Under the pieces are notes generated by a model. The model ran no database searches. It was not told where the DNA came from and saw only the letters and a program-made list of their open reading frames with translations. Below are positions 53,808 to 62,650 of a DNA stretch of 64,000 nt, in pieces. Position 1 is the stretch's first letter; every line of letters starts with the position of its first letter. Source of the stretch: Cutibacterium equinum. GTDB lineage: Bacteria; Actinomycetota; Actinomycetes; Propionibacteriales; Propionibacteriaceae. The DNA lies in contig NZ_CP115668.1 of NCBI RefSeq assembly GCF_028021195.1, forward strand, positions 1,798,001 to 1,862,000. Direction: 5' to 3'. Both the position numbers and the translations under genes were made by a program.

Positions 53808-54172
53808 TTGGCCTCCTCCTTCTTGAGGTAGCGGACGCTGCGCTGGGCGGCGTACTCGGAACCGTCGGGACGACGCTTGGTGACGTCCTCGCGGCGGTAG
53901 CCAACGCGGGTCACGACATCCTTGCCGTCGATCTTGGTCACGAGCTGAACGTTCGAGACGTGGATCGGGGCCTCGGACTGAATGATTCCGCCCTTGGTGG
54001 TGCCGCCCTGCGGGGTGGGCATGTCACGACGATGGTGCTTGCGAATGTTCACACCCTCGACGATGACGCGCTCACGGGCCGGATCCACCGACAGAACCTC
54101 ACCGATGGTGCCCTTGTCGTTGCCGGCGATGACCTTGACGCGGTCACCCTTCTTGATCTTGAGGGACTTCAT
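53804..54172 (-). CDS. rplX: 50S ribosomal protein L24
   Basis: A 122-residue KOW protein, first to bind 23S r[23 protein letters not shown] is the KOW motif, and [20 protein letters not shown] follows. It overlaps rplE by four bases and abuts rplN. Confidence 0.97.
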   Translation of the reverse strand: MKSLKIKKGDRVKVIAGNDKGTIGEVLSVDPARERVIVEGVNIRKHHRRDMPTPQGGTTKGGIIQSEAPIHVSNVQLVTKIDGKDVVTRVGYRREDVTKRRPDGSEYAAQRSVRYLKKEEAK

Positions 54173-54541
54173 TCAGATCACCTCCGGGGCGAGCGAGACG
54201 ATGCGCATGAACTTCTTCTCGCGCAGCTCACGGGCGATGGGGCCGAAGATACGGGTGCCACGGGGCTCCCCGTCGTTCTTGAGAAGCACGGCGGCGTTCT
54301 CGTCGAACCTGATGTAGGACCCGTCGGGGCGGCGGTGCGACTTGACGGTACGCACGACGACGGCCTTGACGACCTCGCCCTTCTTCACGTTTCCGCCAGG
54401 GATGGCGTCCTTGACGGTGCACACGATGGTGTCACCGAGGTAGGCGTAGCGACGCTTCGATCCACCGAGAACACGGATGCAAAGAAGCTCCTTCGCACCA
54501 GTGTTGTCGGCGACCTTGAGTCGCGTCTCCTGCTGGATCAT
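54173..54541 (-). CDS. rplN: 50S ribosomal protein L14
   Basis: A 122-residue protein, [20 protein letters not shown] at the start. ATG 54541 has a good AAGGAGAA ribosome site; a long frame continues upstream to 54889 but is repeat DNA. Normally rplN follows rpsQ within tens of bases; here 2 kb intervene. Confidence 0.97.
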   Translation of the reverse strand: MIQQETRLKVADNTGAKELLCIRVLGGSKRRYAYLGDTIVCTVKDAIPGGNVKKGEVVKAVVVRTVKSHRRPDGSYIRFDENAAVLLKNDGEPRGTRIFGPIARELREKKFMRIVSLAPEVI

Positions 54542-54847
54542 GTCTTCTCCTTCGTCCCACTGGTTCCCTGCCGGGCCTGGTAGGACTGTTGAACACGAAC
54601 CCCCTGGATTTTGCCAGAGGGCAGCCCGCACCTCAGGGGGTACGCGGCTGTCGTCCGCGAGAGGTCCCAACACCCTCGGGCGGCGCACGGTGACCTCCGT
54701 CTGTGTGAAGTCGGGGGTTCCGTACTGTGCTTGAAGGTGGGCACAGTCGCAAGACAACTTGGGTAGTTTAACTCCGTTTGCCCGGGATTGCGAATTGGGG
54801 GTGACCTGGTGTAGGTGGGTATGGCGCCGCTCCGCCCTCCCCCAGCT

Positions 54848-54996
54848 GCGCCAGTTGTGTCCCACCTGCGCCGCCCCCGGAAGTCGCATGGTGGTCGCTT
54901 GGCCCAGCTGCGCCAGTTATGCCCCACCTGCGCCGCCCCCGGAAGTCGCATGGTGGTCGCTTGGCCCAGCTGCGCCAGTTGTGTCCCACCTGCGCC
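54848..54996. repeat. 62-bp tandem repeat carrying the 25-bp element
   Basis: The unit starts at 54848, 54910 and (partly) 54972. Each begins with GCGCCAGTTGTGTCCCACC-type sequence and ends GGAAGTCGCATGGTGGTCGC. The copies differ at two to three positions. Confidence 0.9.
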
Positions 54997-55043
54997 ATAA
55001 GCCTGCGACATCCCCACGCATCAATGAACCGTGGATGCCACTT

Positions 55044-55102
55044 GCGCCAGTTGTGTCTCACTTGCGCCAGAATTTTTGGCGCAAGTGAGACACAACTGGC
55101 GC
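55044..55102. repeat. Perfect 25-bp inverted repeat with AGAATTTTT loop, left side
   Basis: 55044-55068 (starting GCGCCAGTTGTGTCTCACTT) is the exact reverse complement of 55078-55102, with a nine-base AGAATTTTT loop. RNA from the minus strand would form a very stable hairpin. It lies about 105 bases past the stop of the AbiEi-like gene and could serve as its terminator. Confidence 0.9.
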
Positions 55103-55207
55103 AGGTAGTTTGGAGGCAGAGGTTCATAGGCCGTCGAGGTGCCCAGACGGCGCGGTCTACTTGACCGTCTGTCGACGCTACCGAAGCGTCACCAGAATCC
55201 CGACTGG

Positions 55208-56131
55208 TCAGGCAATTCTTCGACGCGAAGGACGAGCGAGAGCTGCGAGAATTCGCTGCGCGGACCCGGTCGGCGTCCGTAAATCTTTGACTGTGAACCG
55301 CAGGACCGTCCAGCCCTTGTCAATAATTGCCGCCTCGCGCCTTTTCTCAGCGATAATAACTTGACCGATGTCGTCACCAGGTTCGAGCAGCGCTCCGTAT
55401 TTCGTGCGTCCGTCATATTCGGCAATAACTCCGGCTTCCGGCCACGCAAAGTCGACCCGACCCAAAAATCGTCCCTTCGAATCTCGGACGACCAGCTGCA
55501 ATATCGGAGCCGGGACTCCCGCGATGTGCCACTTCGCACGTATAAGGGATTCAGCCGGGCTCTCGGCGCAACCGTCTGCCATGGCCACGACCTGACGCGC
55601 ATGTCCGAGTCCCCGGGGCCTCCCACACGTCTTGACGACGTCAGCCAAGACACTCGCATCTGCGCCTGCGCGCAATGCAGCGTCGGCGACCATCAGGCCA
55701 GTTTCAAATCCAAATTCCGACGCCATGTCGACGACGGTTCGCTCTACGCTGGTAAATCGACGAACGCCATCGTCCAGGATGTGTTCGGGCGGAAGAATCC
55801 TTCCAATAGTGATGAGCCGGTCCCTCCGATGACCACCACCGTAACGGGGCTGTGTGACCCACAGTTGCTCTGTTCCCACTGGCGGAAGTGGCAGATCATG
55901 GAGGGCCGCTGCCGTGACATGGCTAAACACCGTATCCGGCGACAAAAACTGCGACCCAGCGAGCAGATCCAATTGGTGTTGACGAACAGAAGCAGACTCG
56001 CCGGTAATGGTCCACGCGCCTCGACGTAACGCCGTGACGTCGGGCGTGCCGACGTGGTTCTCGATAGATCGACGCGACGCGCCCGCTGCTCGCATTGACC
56101 GGTACGTCGCTACTCGTCGTAGTTCAGGCAT
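55208..56131 (-). CDS. AbiEi-like / PDDEXK-type protein inserted in the ribosomal operon
   Basis: A 307-residue protein. The N-terminal part (about 1-175) resembles the AbiEi antitoxin plan: a helix-turn-helix start (YRSMRAAGASRRSIENHV), TPDTVFSHVTAAALHDLPLP-like core and TSVERTVVDMA. The C-terminal part (about 190-300) resembles DUF559/Vsr-like nuclease folds, with the spaced acidic residues RVDFAWPEAGVIAEYDG, then EKRREAAIIDKGWTVLRFT. Toxin AbiEii is not next to it. Base composition looks lower in GC than the ribosomal genes. It lies between rpsQ and rplN, flanked by mirrored repeat arrays. Function could be a solitary regulator, nuclease or selfish element; I cannot decide. Confidence 0.7.
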   Translation of the reverse strand: MPELRRVATYRSMRAAGASRRSIENHVGTPDVTALRRGAWTITGESASVRQHQLDLLAGSQFLSPDTVFSHVTAAALHDLPLPPVGTEQLWVTQPRYGGGHRRDRLITIGRILPPEHILDDGVRRFTSVERTVVDMASEFGFETGLMVADAALRAGADASVLADVVKTCGRPRGLGHARQVVAMADGCAESPAESLIRAKWHIAGVPAPILQLVVRDSKGRFLGRVDFAWPEAGVIAEYDGRTKYGALLEPGDDIGQVIIAEKRREAAIIDKGWTVLRFTVKDLRTPTGSAQRILAALARPSRRRIA

Positions 56132-56260
56132 GCGCCCAGTGAAGCGCGAAGGTGGCCCTCCTGGGAAGGGTCCGTGTCAGCATCTGTGGATAACTTTTTG
56201 CGCCCTCGGGACGAGAACTGAGTGACGCATCGGTCCATGACCGCAGCCCCAGACGTTGCT

Positions 56261-56319
56261 GCGCCAGTTGTGTCTCACCTGCGCCAGAATTTTTGGCGCA
56301 GGTGGGGCATAACTGGCGC
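56261..56319. repeat. 25-bp inverted repeat with AGAATTTTT loop, right side
   Basis: 56261-56285 and 56295-56319 are near-perfect reverse complements around the same AGAATTTTT loop as on the left side. This repeats the left-flank structure 1.2 kb away, on the other side of the gene. Confidence 0.88.
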
Positions 56320-56366
56320 AAGTAGGTCCCTATGCCAACCGAAGTATGGACGCCCTGGAGGCATTC

Positions 56367-56434
56367 GGCGCAGGTGAGACACAACTGGCGCAGCTGCCCC
56401 GCAAGCCCTGGCGCACGTGAGACACAACTGGCGC
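56367..56434. repeat. Two further 25-bp elements, inverted orientation
   Basis: GGCGCAGGTGAGACACAACT-type copies at 56367-56391 and 56410-56434. All extra copies here point opposite to the extra copies on the left flank, so the two arrays mirror each other about the gene. Confidence 0.88.
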
Positions 56435-56541
56435 AGCTGCCCGGAGGCCCAAGGGTTCCCCTACCCCACACACAACAAGGCGACCCACCCTTTCGGATGG
56501 GTCGCCTTGCAGCAAACTGTGATGGTCAGCTCACCAATGCG

Positions 56542-56814
56542 TCACTTGGCCTTCTCGACGATCTCGAGCAGACGCCAGCGCTTGGTGGCAGACAGCGGGC
56601 GGGTCTCCATGATCCGCACGCGGTCGCCCATGCCGGCCTCGTTGTTCTCGTCGTGAGCCTTGAGGCGCGAGGACTTGGTCATGACCTTGCCGTACAGCGG
56701 GTGCTTGACGCGGTCCTCGACCAGGACGGTGATCGTCTTGTCCATCTTGTCGGACACGACCAGTCCCTCACGGACCTTGCGGCGGGTCGTCCGCTCAGCG
56801 GTGTTCTCGCTCAT
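56542..56814 (-). CDS. rpsQ: 30S ribosomal protein S17
   Basis: A 90-residue OB-fold protein: [20 protein letters not shown], and [20 protein letters not shown]. Last gene before the inserted island. Confidence 0.97.
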   Translation of the reverse strand: MSENTAERTTRRKVREGLVVSDKMDKTITVLVEDRVKHPLYGKVMTKSSRLKAHDENNEAGMGDRVRIMETRPLSATKRWRLLEIVEKAK

Positions 56815-56816
56815 GC

Positions 56817-57065
56817 TCAGGCCTCCTTGTCGTTGTTGGGATCGGCGGCGTCGGGATCGTCGACGATGTTGAGGTTGCGCTCCTGGAGCACGGTGTAGAC
56901 GCGAGCGATGTCCTTGCGGACCTCACGCAGGCGAGCCGTGTTCTCGAGCTGGCCGGTGGCTGACTGGAAACGCAGCCCGAACAGCTCCTCCTTGAGTTCG
57001 CGAACCTTGTTGCGCAACTCTTCCCCGGAGAGCTGGCGCAGCTCAGCAGCAGAAAGCTTGGGCAT
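56817..57065 (-). CDS. rpmC: 50S ribosomal protein L29
   Basis: An 82-residue protein, [20 protein letters not shown], with an added Asp/Asn-rich tail. It lines the exit tunnel opening. It shares a base with the rplP stop. Confidence 0.97.
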   Translation of the reverse strand: MPKLSAAELRQLSGEELRNKVRELKEELFGLRFQSATGQLENTARLREVRKDIARVYTVLQERNLNIVDDPDAADPNNDKEA

Positions 57066-57484
57066 CAGTTGTCACCGCCTTCACGGGAGATGAAACGAGC
57101 CTTCATCGGCAGCTTGTGGATGGCCAGACGCATGGCCTCGCGAGCCACGTCCTCCGGCACACCCGACAGCTCGAAGAGAACTCGTCCGGGCTTGATGTTG
57201 GCGATCCACCACTCAGGGGTACCCTTACCGGAACCCATACGGGACTCGGCGGGGTGCTTGGTCATCGGGCGGTCCGGGTAGACGTTAATCCACACCTTTC
57301 CACCACGCTTGATGTAGCGGGTCATGGCGATACGGGCGGCCTCGATCTGACGGTTGGTCAGGTATCCACCCTCGGTGGCCTGGATGCCGTAGTCACCAAA
57401 GGCCAGCTGGGTGCCACCCTTGGCAGCGCCGGTCCGCTTGGGATGGTGCTGCTTGCGGTACTTCACTCGACGAGGAATCAACAT
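57065..57484 (-). CDS. rplP: 50S ribosomal protein L16
   Basis: A 139-residue protein beginning [20 protein letters not shown], with [20 protein letters not shown] and [23 protein letters not shown] 57484 gives standard length. It shapes the A-site tRNA path. Confidence 0.98.
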
Positions 57485-57485
57485 G

Positions 57486-58298
57486 TCAGGCTCCTGCGTT
57501 CTCGGTCTGCGGGGCCGCGGTCTCGGCGGGCTGCTGCTTGGCGGCCTCAGCGCGACGACGTCCACCACGACGGTCGGGACGATCGCCCCGGCCACGACGG
57601 TTGCCGCCGCGTCCACCGCGAGCGTTCTGGGGCGCCTGGCGAGCAGCCTTCTGGGCAGCCCGCTCGGCACGGGTGCCGGTGACGTCGCCCTTGTAGATCC
57701 ACACCTTGACGCCGATGCGTCCGAAGGTGGTGCGGGCCTCGAAGAAGCCGTAGTCGATGTCAGCGCGCAGGGTGTGCAGCGGCACACGGCCCTCACGGTA
57801 ACCCTCGGAACGGCTCATCTCGGCGCCGCCCAGACGGCCGGAGCACTTGATGCGGATGCCAAGGGCGCCGGCGTTCATGGCGGACTGCTGGGCCTTGCGC
57901 ATGGCGCGACGGAAAGCGACACGGGCAGCGAGCTGCTCGGCGATTCCCTGCGCAACCAGCTGGGCATCGGTCTCGGGGTTCTTAACCTCGAGGATGTTGA
58001 GCTGAATCTGCTTGCCGGTGAGCTTCTCCAGCTCACCGCGCACGCGCTCGGCCTCGGCACCGTTACGCCCGATGACGATGCCCGGGCGGGCGGCGTAGAG
58101 GAAGATGGTCACGCGCTCGGAGCGACGCTCGATCTCGATGGACGAAATACCGGCGCGCTCCAGGTTCTTGTGGAGCCACTCCCGGATCTTGACGTCCTCA
58201 CCCACGAGCTCGGCGTACTGCTTCTCGGCGTACCAGCGGGTCTTGTGATCGGTCGTCACACCGAGACGGAAACCATGGGGGTTGATTTTCTGGCCCAT
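57486..58298 (-). CDS. rpsC: 30S ribosomal protein S3
   Basis: S3 forms the mRNA entry site. The 270-residue protein begins [20 protein letters not shown], has the KH motif [20 protein letters not shown] and ends in a 60-residue basic then Gln/Ala tail, a common actinobacterial extension. Confidence 0.98.
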   Translation of the reverse strand: MGQKINPHGFRLGVTTDHKTRWYAEKQYAELVGEDVKIREWLHKNLERAGISSIEIERRSERVTIFLYAARPGIVIGRNGAEAERVRGELEKLTGKQIQLNILEVKNPETDAQLVAQGIAEQLAARVAFRRAMRKAQQSAMNAGALGIRIKCSGRLGGAEMSRSEGYREGRVPLHTLRADIDYGFFEARTTFGRIGVKVWIYKGDVTGTRAERAAQKAARQAPQNARGGRGGNRRGRGDRPDRRGGRRRAEAAKQQPAETAAPQTENAGA

Positions 58299-58299
58299 G

Positions 58300-58761
58300 T
58301 CAGGCTCCCTTCTCGGTCTCGGACTTGGCTGCAGCCGCCGGGCGACCCTTCTTGGCCTTCTTGGGGGCCGGACGGGCGTCCTTGGGCTCGACAACCACGG
58401 TGATGTGGGCGGAGCGCTTCAGGATTCGGCTGGCCGATCCCTTGGCGCGGGGGCGAATGCGGCGCATGGTGACGCCCTCGTCGACGAAAGCCTGCGAGAT
58501 GTACAGGTCTTCGGCGCGCAGACCCTCGGTCTGCTCAGCGTTGGCCATGGCCGAGGCGACGACCTTGCGCACCGGCTCCGCCGCGGCCTGCGGCTGGAAC
58601 TTCAGCATGGTCACCGCGTCAGCGGCGTCCATCCCGCGAACCAGGTCGACGACGCGACGGCACTTGCTGGCGCTCATCCGGACGTGACGCGCGATGGCGT
58701 ACGAGCCGGGGCGATCGCCGAGCAGGGCGGCGCGACGGCTGGGCCTCTCAGTGTTGCTCAT
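58300..58761 (-). CDS. rplV: 50S ribosomal protein L22
   Basis: A 153-residue protein: [20 protein letters not shown], and the tunnel hairpin [20 protein letters not shown], where mutations can give macrolide resistance in this family. A Lys/Ala tail of about 35 residues is extra. Confidence 0.97.
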   Translation of the reverse strand: MSNTERPSRRAALLGDRPGSYAIARHVRMSASKCRRVVDLVRGMDAADAVTMLKFQPQAAAEPVRKVVASAMANAEQTEGLRAEDLYISQAFVDEGVTMRRIRPRAKGSASRILKRSAHITVVVEPKDARPAPKKAKKGRPAAAAKSETEKGA

Positions 58762-58778
58762 GAATCAGATCCCTCTCG

Positions 58779-59060
58779 TCAGCGCCTGCGCGCCTTCTTG
58801 TCGTCCTTCACGTGACCCTTGAAGGTCCTGGTCGGGGCGAACTCTCCGAGTTTGTGCCCGACCATCGACTCGGTCACGAAAACCGGGACGTGCTTGCGGC
58901 CGTCGTGCACGCCGATGGTGTGCCCGATCATGTCGGGGGTGACCATGGAGCGACGCGACCAGGTCTTGATGACGTTGTGCGTGCCCGCCTCGTTCTGGGC
59001 AGTGACCTTCTTGGCCAGATGCTCGTCGACGAAGGGGCCCTTCTTCAGACTGCGTGGCAT
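58779..59060 (-). CDS. rpsS: 30S ribosomal protein S19
   Basis: A 93-residue protein, [20 protein letters not shown], with [20 protein letters not shown]. Head protein paired with S13. Confidence 0.98.
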
Positions 59061-59075
59061 GTCTCAGACTCCCAA

Positions 59076-59912
59076 TCAGCGCTTCTTGCCGGACTTGCGG
59101 CGACGCACGATGAGACGGCTGCTCGCCTTGTTCTTGTTACGGGTGCGACCCTCGGGCTTGCCCCACGGGCTCACCGGGTGACGGCCACCAGAGGTACGAC
59201 CCTCGCCACCACCGTGGGGGTGGTCGATCGGGTTCATGACCACACCACGGACGGTCGGGCGGATGCCCTTCCAGCGGCTACGACCGGCCTTGCCCCAGTT
59301 GATGTTGGCCTGCTCGGCATTGCCGACCTCACCAACGGTGGCGCGGCAGCGAATGTCGACCATGCGCATCTCACCGGAAGGCAGGCGCAGGGTCGCATAC
59401 TTGCCCTCGCGGGCCACCAGCTGCACGGACGCGCCGGCAGAGCGACCCATCTTGGCGCCACCGCCCGGACGCAGCTCCACGGCGTGAACCGTGGTACCGA
59501 CCGGGATGTTGCGCAGCGGCAGGTTGTTGCCCGGCTTGATGTCGGCCTCGGGGCCGGACACCAGGACGGTTCCCTGGCTGACTCCCTCGGGGGCGATGAT
59601 GTAGCGCTTCTCACCGTCGGCGTAGTGGAGCAGGGCGATGCGAGCGGTGCGGTTCGGGTCGTACTCGATGTGAGCGACCTTGGCCGGTACGCCGTCCTTG
59701 TCGTAACGCTTGAAGTCGATGATGCGGTAAGCCTGCTTGTGTCCACCGCCGATGTGGCGGGTGGTGATGCGGCCAGTGTTGTTACGTCCACCGGTCTTGG
59801 GCTTGGCGACGAGCAGGGACTTCTCAGGGGTCGAGCGGGTGAGCTCGACGAAGTCCGACACGCTCGAGCCGCGACGGCCCGGAGTGGTGGGCTTGTGCTT
59901 GCGGATACCCAT
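59076..59912 (-). CDS. rplB: 50S ribosomal protein L2
   Basis: L2 is needed for subunit joining and peptidyl transfer. The 278-residue protein has [20 protein letters not shown] and the conserved C-terminal [20 protein letters not shown] containing the key histidine. Confidence 0.98.
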   Translation of the reverse strand: MGIRKHKPTTPGRRGSSVSDFVELTRSTPEKSLLVAKPKTGGRNNTGRITTRHIGGGHKQAYRIIDFKRYDKDGVPAKVAHIEYDPNRTARIALLHYADGEKRYIIAPEGVSQGTVLVSGPEADIKPGNNLPLRNIPVGTTVHAVELRPGGGAKMGRSAGASVQLVAREGKYATLRLPSGEMRMVDIRCRATVGEVGNAEQANINWGKAGRSRWKGIRPTVRGVVMNPIDHPHGGGEGRTSGGRHPVSPWGKPEGRTRNKNKASSRLIVRRRKSGKKR

Positions 59913-59938
59913 TGGTACTTCGTTCCTTCTCTCGCGGC

Positions 59939-60247
59939 TCAGGCGACCGGGCCGGTGAAGATGTCGATGCGATCACCCTCGGCGACGGTCACGATGGCGC
60001 GCTTGGTGTCAGGACGCTTGCCCATGCCGAAGCGGGTGCGGCGTGCCTTGCCCTTGCGGTTCATCGTGTTCACCGAGGTGACCTTCACACCGAAGATCTG
60101 CTCGATCGCGATCTTGATCTCGGTCTTGTTGGCAGTCGGCTTGACCAGGAACGTGTACGTGTTCTGGTCGAGCAGGCTGTAGCTCTTCTCGGAGACGACC
60201 GGGGCGAGGATAATGTCCCGGGGATCTCGGATCTTCAGCTCGCTCAC
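59939..60247 (-). CDS. rplW: 50S ribosomal protein L23
   Basis: A 102-residue protein, [20 protein letters not shown], with [20 protein letters not shown]-type loop. It is the docking site for trigger factor and SRP at the tunnel exit. It overlaps rplD by four bases. Confidence 0.97.
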   Translation of the reverse strand: MSELKIRDPRDIILAPVVSEKSYSLLDQNTYTFLVKPTANKTEIKIAIEQIFGVKVTSVNTMNRKGKARRTRFGMGKRPDTKRAIVTVAEGDRIDIFTGPVA

Positions 60248-61149
60248 TTGGCGTCCTCCTTGTCGGAGCCGGACTTGACGGCGTTGACGAAGCCAGCAGC
60301 CTCAGCAGCCTCGGCGGTGCGGAACCACACCTCGGCGATGGTGCGTCCGTACCACGGAGACGACGGCTCGTGGAACTTCATGGAGTCCTCGTTGCCCTTG
60401 ATGTCGAATCCGGCCGGCGGATTGTCCCCGCGGAAGGAATCCTCACCGTAGGGGTGCTGGTCGGCAACGTTGGTCTCGGGGACCTCTGGCTCGACGGCCA
60501 GGGCCTGAGTGCTGGCGCTGCGAGCACCGACGAAGGCGTCGAGACCGGCCTGGCTGAACACGATGGTCCGGGCGTTGACGACGTCGTAGGTGTTGAGCTG
60601 ATCGGCGGCCAGGACGTGGACCTCGCTGAGGTTACGCACGCTCAGCCAGGCGATCTCCTCCATGCGGTCCAGGACGACGAGCACCTTGCGCAGCTCAGCG
60701 AGACCGGACAGAACGGCCTTGGCCTGCTTGGTCGAGGGCTTGTCACCGTCGATCAGTGAGGTCACGACGAAGATGCGGTTGTCGCGAGCCATGTCGGACA
60801 GGGCGCCACGCAGAGCAGCAGCCACCATCTTCTTGGGGGTGCGCTGAGCGTAGGAGCGCGGCTGCGGACCGTGAACGGTGCCGCCACCGACCCACTGCGG
60901 CGCACGGGTCGAACCCTGGCGGGCGCGTCCGGTGCCCTTCTGACGCCACGGCTTCTTGCCGCCACCGGAGACCAGGCCGCGAGTCTTCGTGGCGTGGGTT
61001 CCCTGACGGGCGGCCGCGAGCTGGGCGACGACGACCTGATGGATCAGCGGAATGTTGGTGTTCGCGTCGAAGACGTCACCGGGAAGCTCAGCCGATCCGG
61101 CCTTCTTGCCCTTGACGTCAAGGACGTCGATGGTCTTGGTCTCGTTCAT
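60244..61149 (-). CDS. rplD: 50S ribosomal protein L4 with C-terminal sunset-type extension
   Basis: L4 lines the exit tunnel and in some bacteria represses its own operon. The core (about 1-215) shows [20 protein letters not shown] and [19 protein letters not shown] at its end. A further 85 residues make it 301 against the usual 205-220. The extension carries [20 protein letters not shown] followed by [20 protein letters not shown], the pattern of the small 'sunset' domain attached to some actinobacterial ribosomal proteins. Its role is not known. Confidence 0.95.
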   Translation of the reverse strand: MNETKTIDVLDVKGKKAGSAELPGDVFDANTNIPLIHQVVVAQLAAARQGTHATKTRGLVSGGGKKPWRQKGTGRARQGSTRAPQWVGGGTVHGPQPRSYAQRTPKKMVAAALRGALSDMARDNRIFVVTSLIDGDKPSTKQAKAVLSGLAELRKVLVVLDRMEEIAWLSVRNLSEVHVLAADQLNTYDVVNARTIVFSQAGLDAFVGARSASTQALAVEPEVPETNVADQHPYGEDSFRGDNPPAGFDIKGNEDSMKFHEPSSPWYGRTIAEVWFRTAEAAEAAGFVNAVKSGSDKEDAK

Positions 61150-61817
61150 GCGGCATCCCCATTCTTGGCGGCCTTCTTGGCGGCGCTGCGGACGACGAGC
61201 AGGGACCCCTTCGGGCCGGGAACGGCGCCGCGGACCAGCATGATCCCGCGCTCGGCGTCGACGGAGTGAACCTGCAGGTTCTGGACAGTCACGCGCTCGG
61301 CACCCATGCGGCCAGCCATGCGGAGGCCCTTGATGACCTTGCCTGGCGTCGAGCAGCCACCGATGGAGCCCGGAGAGCGGTGCTTGCGGTGCACACCGTG
61401 GGTGGCACGCAGGCCGCCGAAGCCGTGACGCTTCATGACGCCAGCGGTGCCCTTGCCCTTGCTGGTGCCGGTGACGTCGACGACATCGGACGCGGAGAAC
61501 ACGTCGGCGGTGATCTCCTGGCCCAGGGCGTACTCAGAGGCATCGGCGGTGCGTAGCTCGACGAGGTGACGTCGAGGGGTCACGCCGGCCTTCTCGAAGT
61601 GGCCAGCCTCCGGCTTGGTGACGTTCTTGGCCTTGACGGCCCCGAAGCCAAGCTGGACGGCGGAGTAGCCATCGGTCTCGGGGGTGCGCACCTGGGTGAC
61701 GACACATGGCCCGGCCTGGATGACGGTCACGGGAACGAGCTTGTTGTGCTCGTCCCACAGCTGGGTCATGCCGAGCTTGGTGCCCAGCACGCCCTTGACA
61801 GTGCGTTCATTGGTCAT
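61146..61817 (-). CDS. rplC: 50S ribosomal protein L3
   Basis: A 223-residue protein starting at ATG 61817 ([20 protein letters not shown]), with the central [20 protein letters not shown] loop that reaches the peptidyl transferase centre. It overlaps rplD by four bases. Confidence 0.98.
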   Translation of the reverse strand: MTNERTVKGVLGTKLGMTQLWDEHNKLVPVTVIQAGPCVVTQVRTPETDGYSAVQLGFGAVKAKNVTKPEAGHFEKAGVTPRRHLVELRTADASEYALGQEITADVFSASDVVDVTGTSKGKGTAGVMKRHGFGGLRATHGVHRKHRSPGSIGGCSTPGKVIKGLRMAGRMGAERVTVQNLQVHSVDAERGIMLVRGAVPGPKGSLLVVRSAAKKAAKNGDAA

Positions 61818-61828
61818 GGTGCTCAACC

Positions 61829-62140
61829 TCACGGAAGCTTGATCTCGATGTCGACACCGGCCGGCAGATCGAGACGCATGAGCGAATCGACCGTCTTCGG
61901 AGTCGGCTCGAGAATGTCGATGAGCCGCTTGTGGGTGCGCATCTCAAAGTGCTCGCGGCTGTCCTTGTACTTGTGGGGCGAACGGATCACACAGAAAACG
62001 TTCTTCTCGGTCGGCAGCGGCACCGGGCCGGCGACCTTGGCGCCCGTACGGGTCACCGTGTCGACGATCTTGCGCGCCGACGAGTCGATGACTTCGTGGT
62101 CGTAGGCCCGCAGCCTGATGCGGATCTTTTGTCCCGCCAC
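61829..62140 (-). CDS. rpsJ: 30S ribosomal protein S10
   Basis: A 103-residue protein, [20 protein letters not shown], with [20 protein letters not shown] and [20 protein letters not shown]. First gene of the S10 operon; it also acts as NusE in transcription antitermination. Confidence 0.98.
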
Positions 62141-62602
62141 AGTTGTTCCTTCTACTCGTCTCTGCCGCGTCCAAGATTCCCTGACGTGGGAGTCCGGTAC
62201 GCCCAGAGGGTTCCGGCGTGAGGAGCGAACTCCTCATTGGTCCCAACCTGACGGTTCTCACTGGCGTAAGAACCGGGAGGTCACATCACTCCTCCCCGAC
62301 CCACGCGCTCGGGCGTGTCGCGCATCGCAAACCGCACAACACCCACCGCTCACCAGCCGTCGAGGACCCCGTGAACACTGTGGATTTGTCTGCCGGCTTC
62401 CGACGCTGACCCGCATGTGTGGGCCCGGCAGCGGACTCACCTTGGTGGTGACACCTCTGCCGTACAAGCTTCAGTGGCCGGGCTCGATCTCAAGGATCAT
62501 GAGCGTGACGCACTGCAGCCCTGTTCGGAGCAACTTGTACAGTTTGTCATTGATGAGCCACCAAGGCAAATCGGGATGACGACCCTCCCCGTACCCCCAG
62601 AA
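62141..62602. other. S10 operon leader and divergent control region
   Basis: No gene seen. Two hairpins near rpsJ, 62220-62225 with 62230-62235 and 62252-62258 with 62269-62275, could form a leader structure in the S10 mRNA (minus strand), as expected if L4 or another protein regulates it. Promoters for either direction could not be placed with confidence. Confidence 0.45.
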
Positions 62603-62619
62603 ATTGAATGGTGTTCAAT
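62603..62619. promoter_or_regulatory. Candidate BioQ-type biotin operator
   Basis: ATTGAATGGTGTTCAAT is a near-palindrome whose core TGAATGGTGTTCA (62605-62617) fits the TGAAC-N3-GTTCA-like operator described for the TetR-family biotin repressor BioQ of corynebacteria and mycobacteria. It lies about 32 bases upstream of a biotin gene and next to a CAATAAT -10-like sequence. Confidence 0.5.
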
Positions 62620-62650
62620 AATGGCGGGTTGCCGAGGTTGAGGAGTCATC

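Larger units (their letters stand above)
54542..55207. other. Non-coding, repeat-rich left flank of the inserted gene
   Basis: A 666-base gap between rplN and the AbiEi-like gene. The first 200 bases contain a possible rplN leader. The rest holds the 62-bp tandem repeat and five copies of the 25-bp GCGCCAGTTGTGTC... repeat, described separately. Confidence 0.7.
56132..56541. other. Non-coding, repeat-rich right flank of the inserted gene
   Basis: A 410-base gap between the AbiEi-like gene and rpsQ. It contains four copies of the 25-bp repeat, and a hairpin GGCGACCCA/TGGGTCGCC (about 56479-56507) after the rpsQ end that could terminate the upstream operon half. Confidence 0.65.

Noticed and set aside
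54538-55017. Open frame through the 62-bp repeats upstream of rplN
   Set aside because: Frame is open only because the repeat length and composition avoid stops; the encoded sequence is a repeat translation, with no ribosome site.
54848-56434. 25-bp repeats considered as a CRISPR array
   Set aside because: Copies occur in both orientations, spacings are irregular (9 to 62 bases near each other, then a gene), and the 62-bp units repeat the spacer too.
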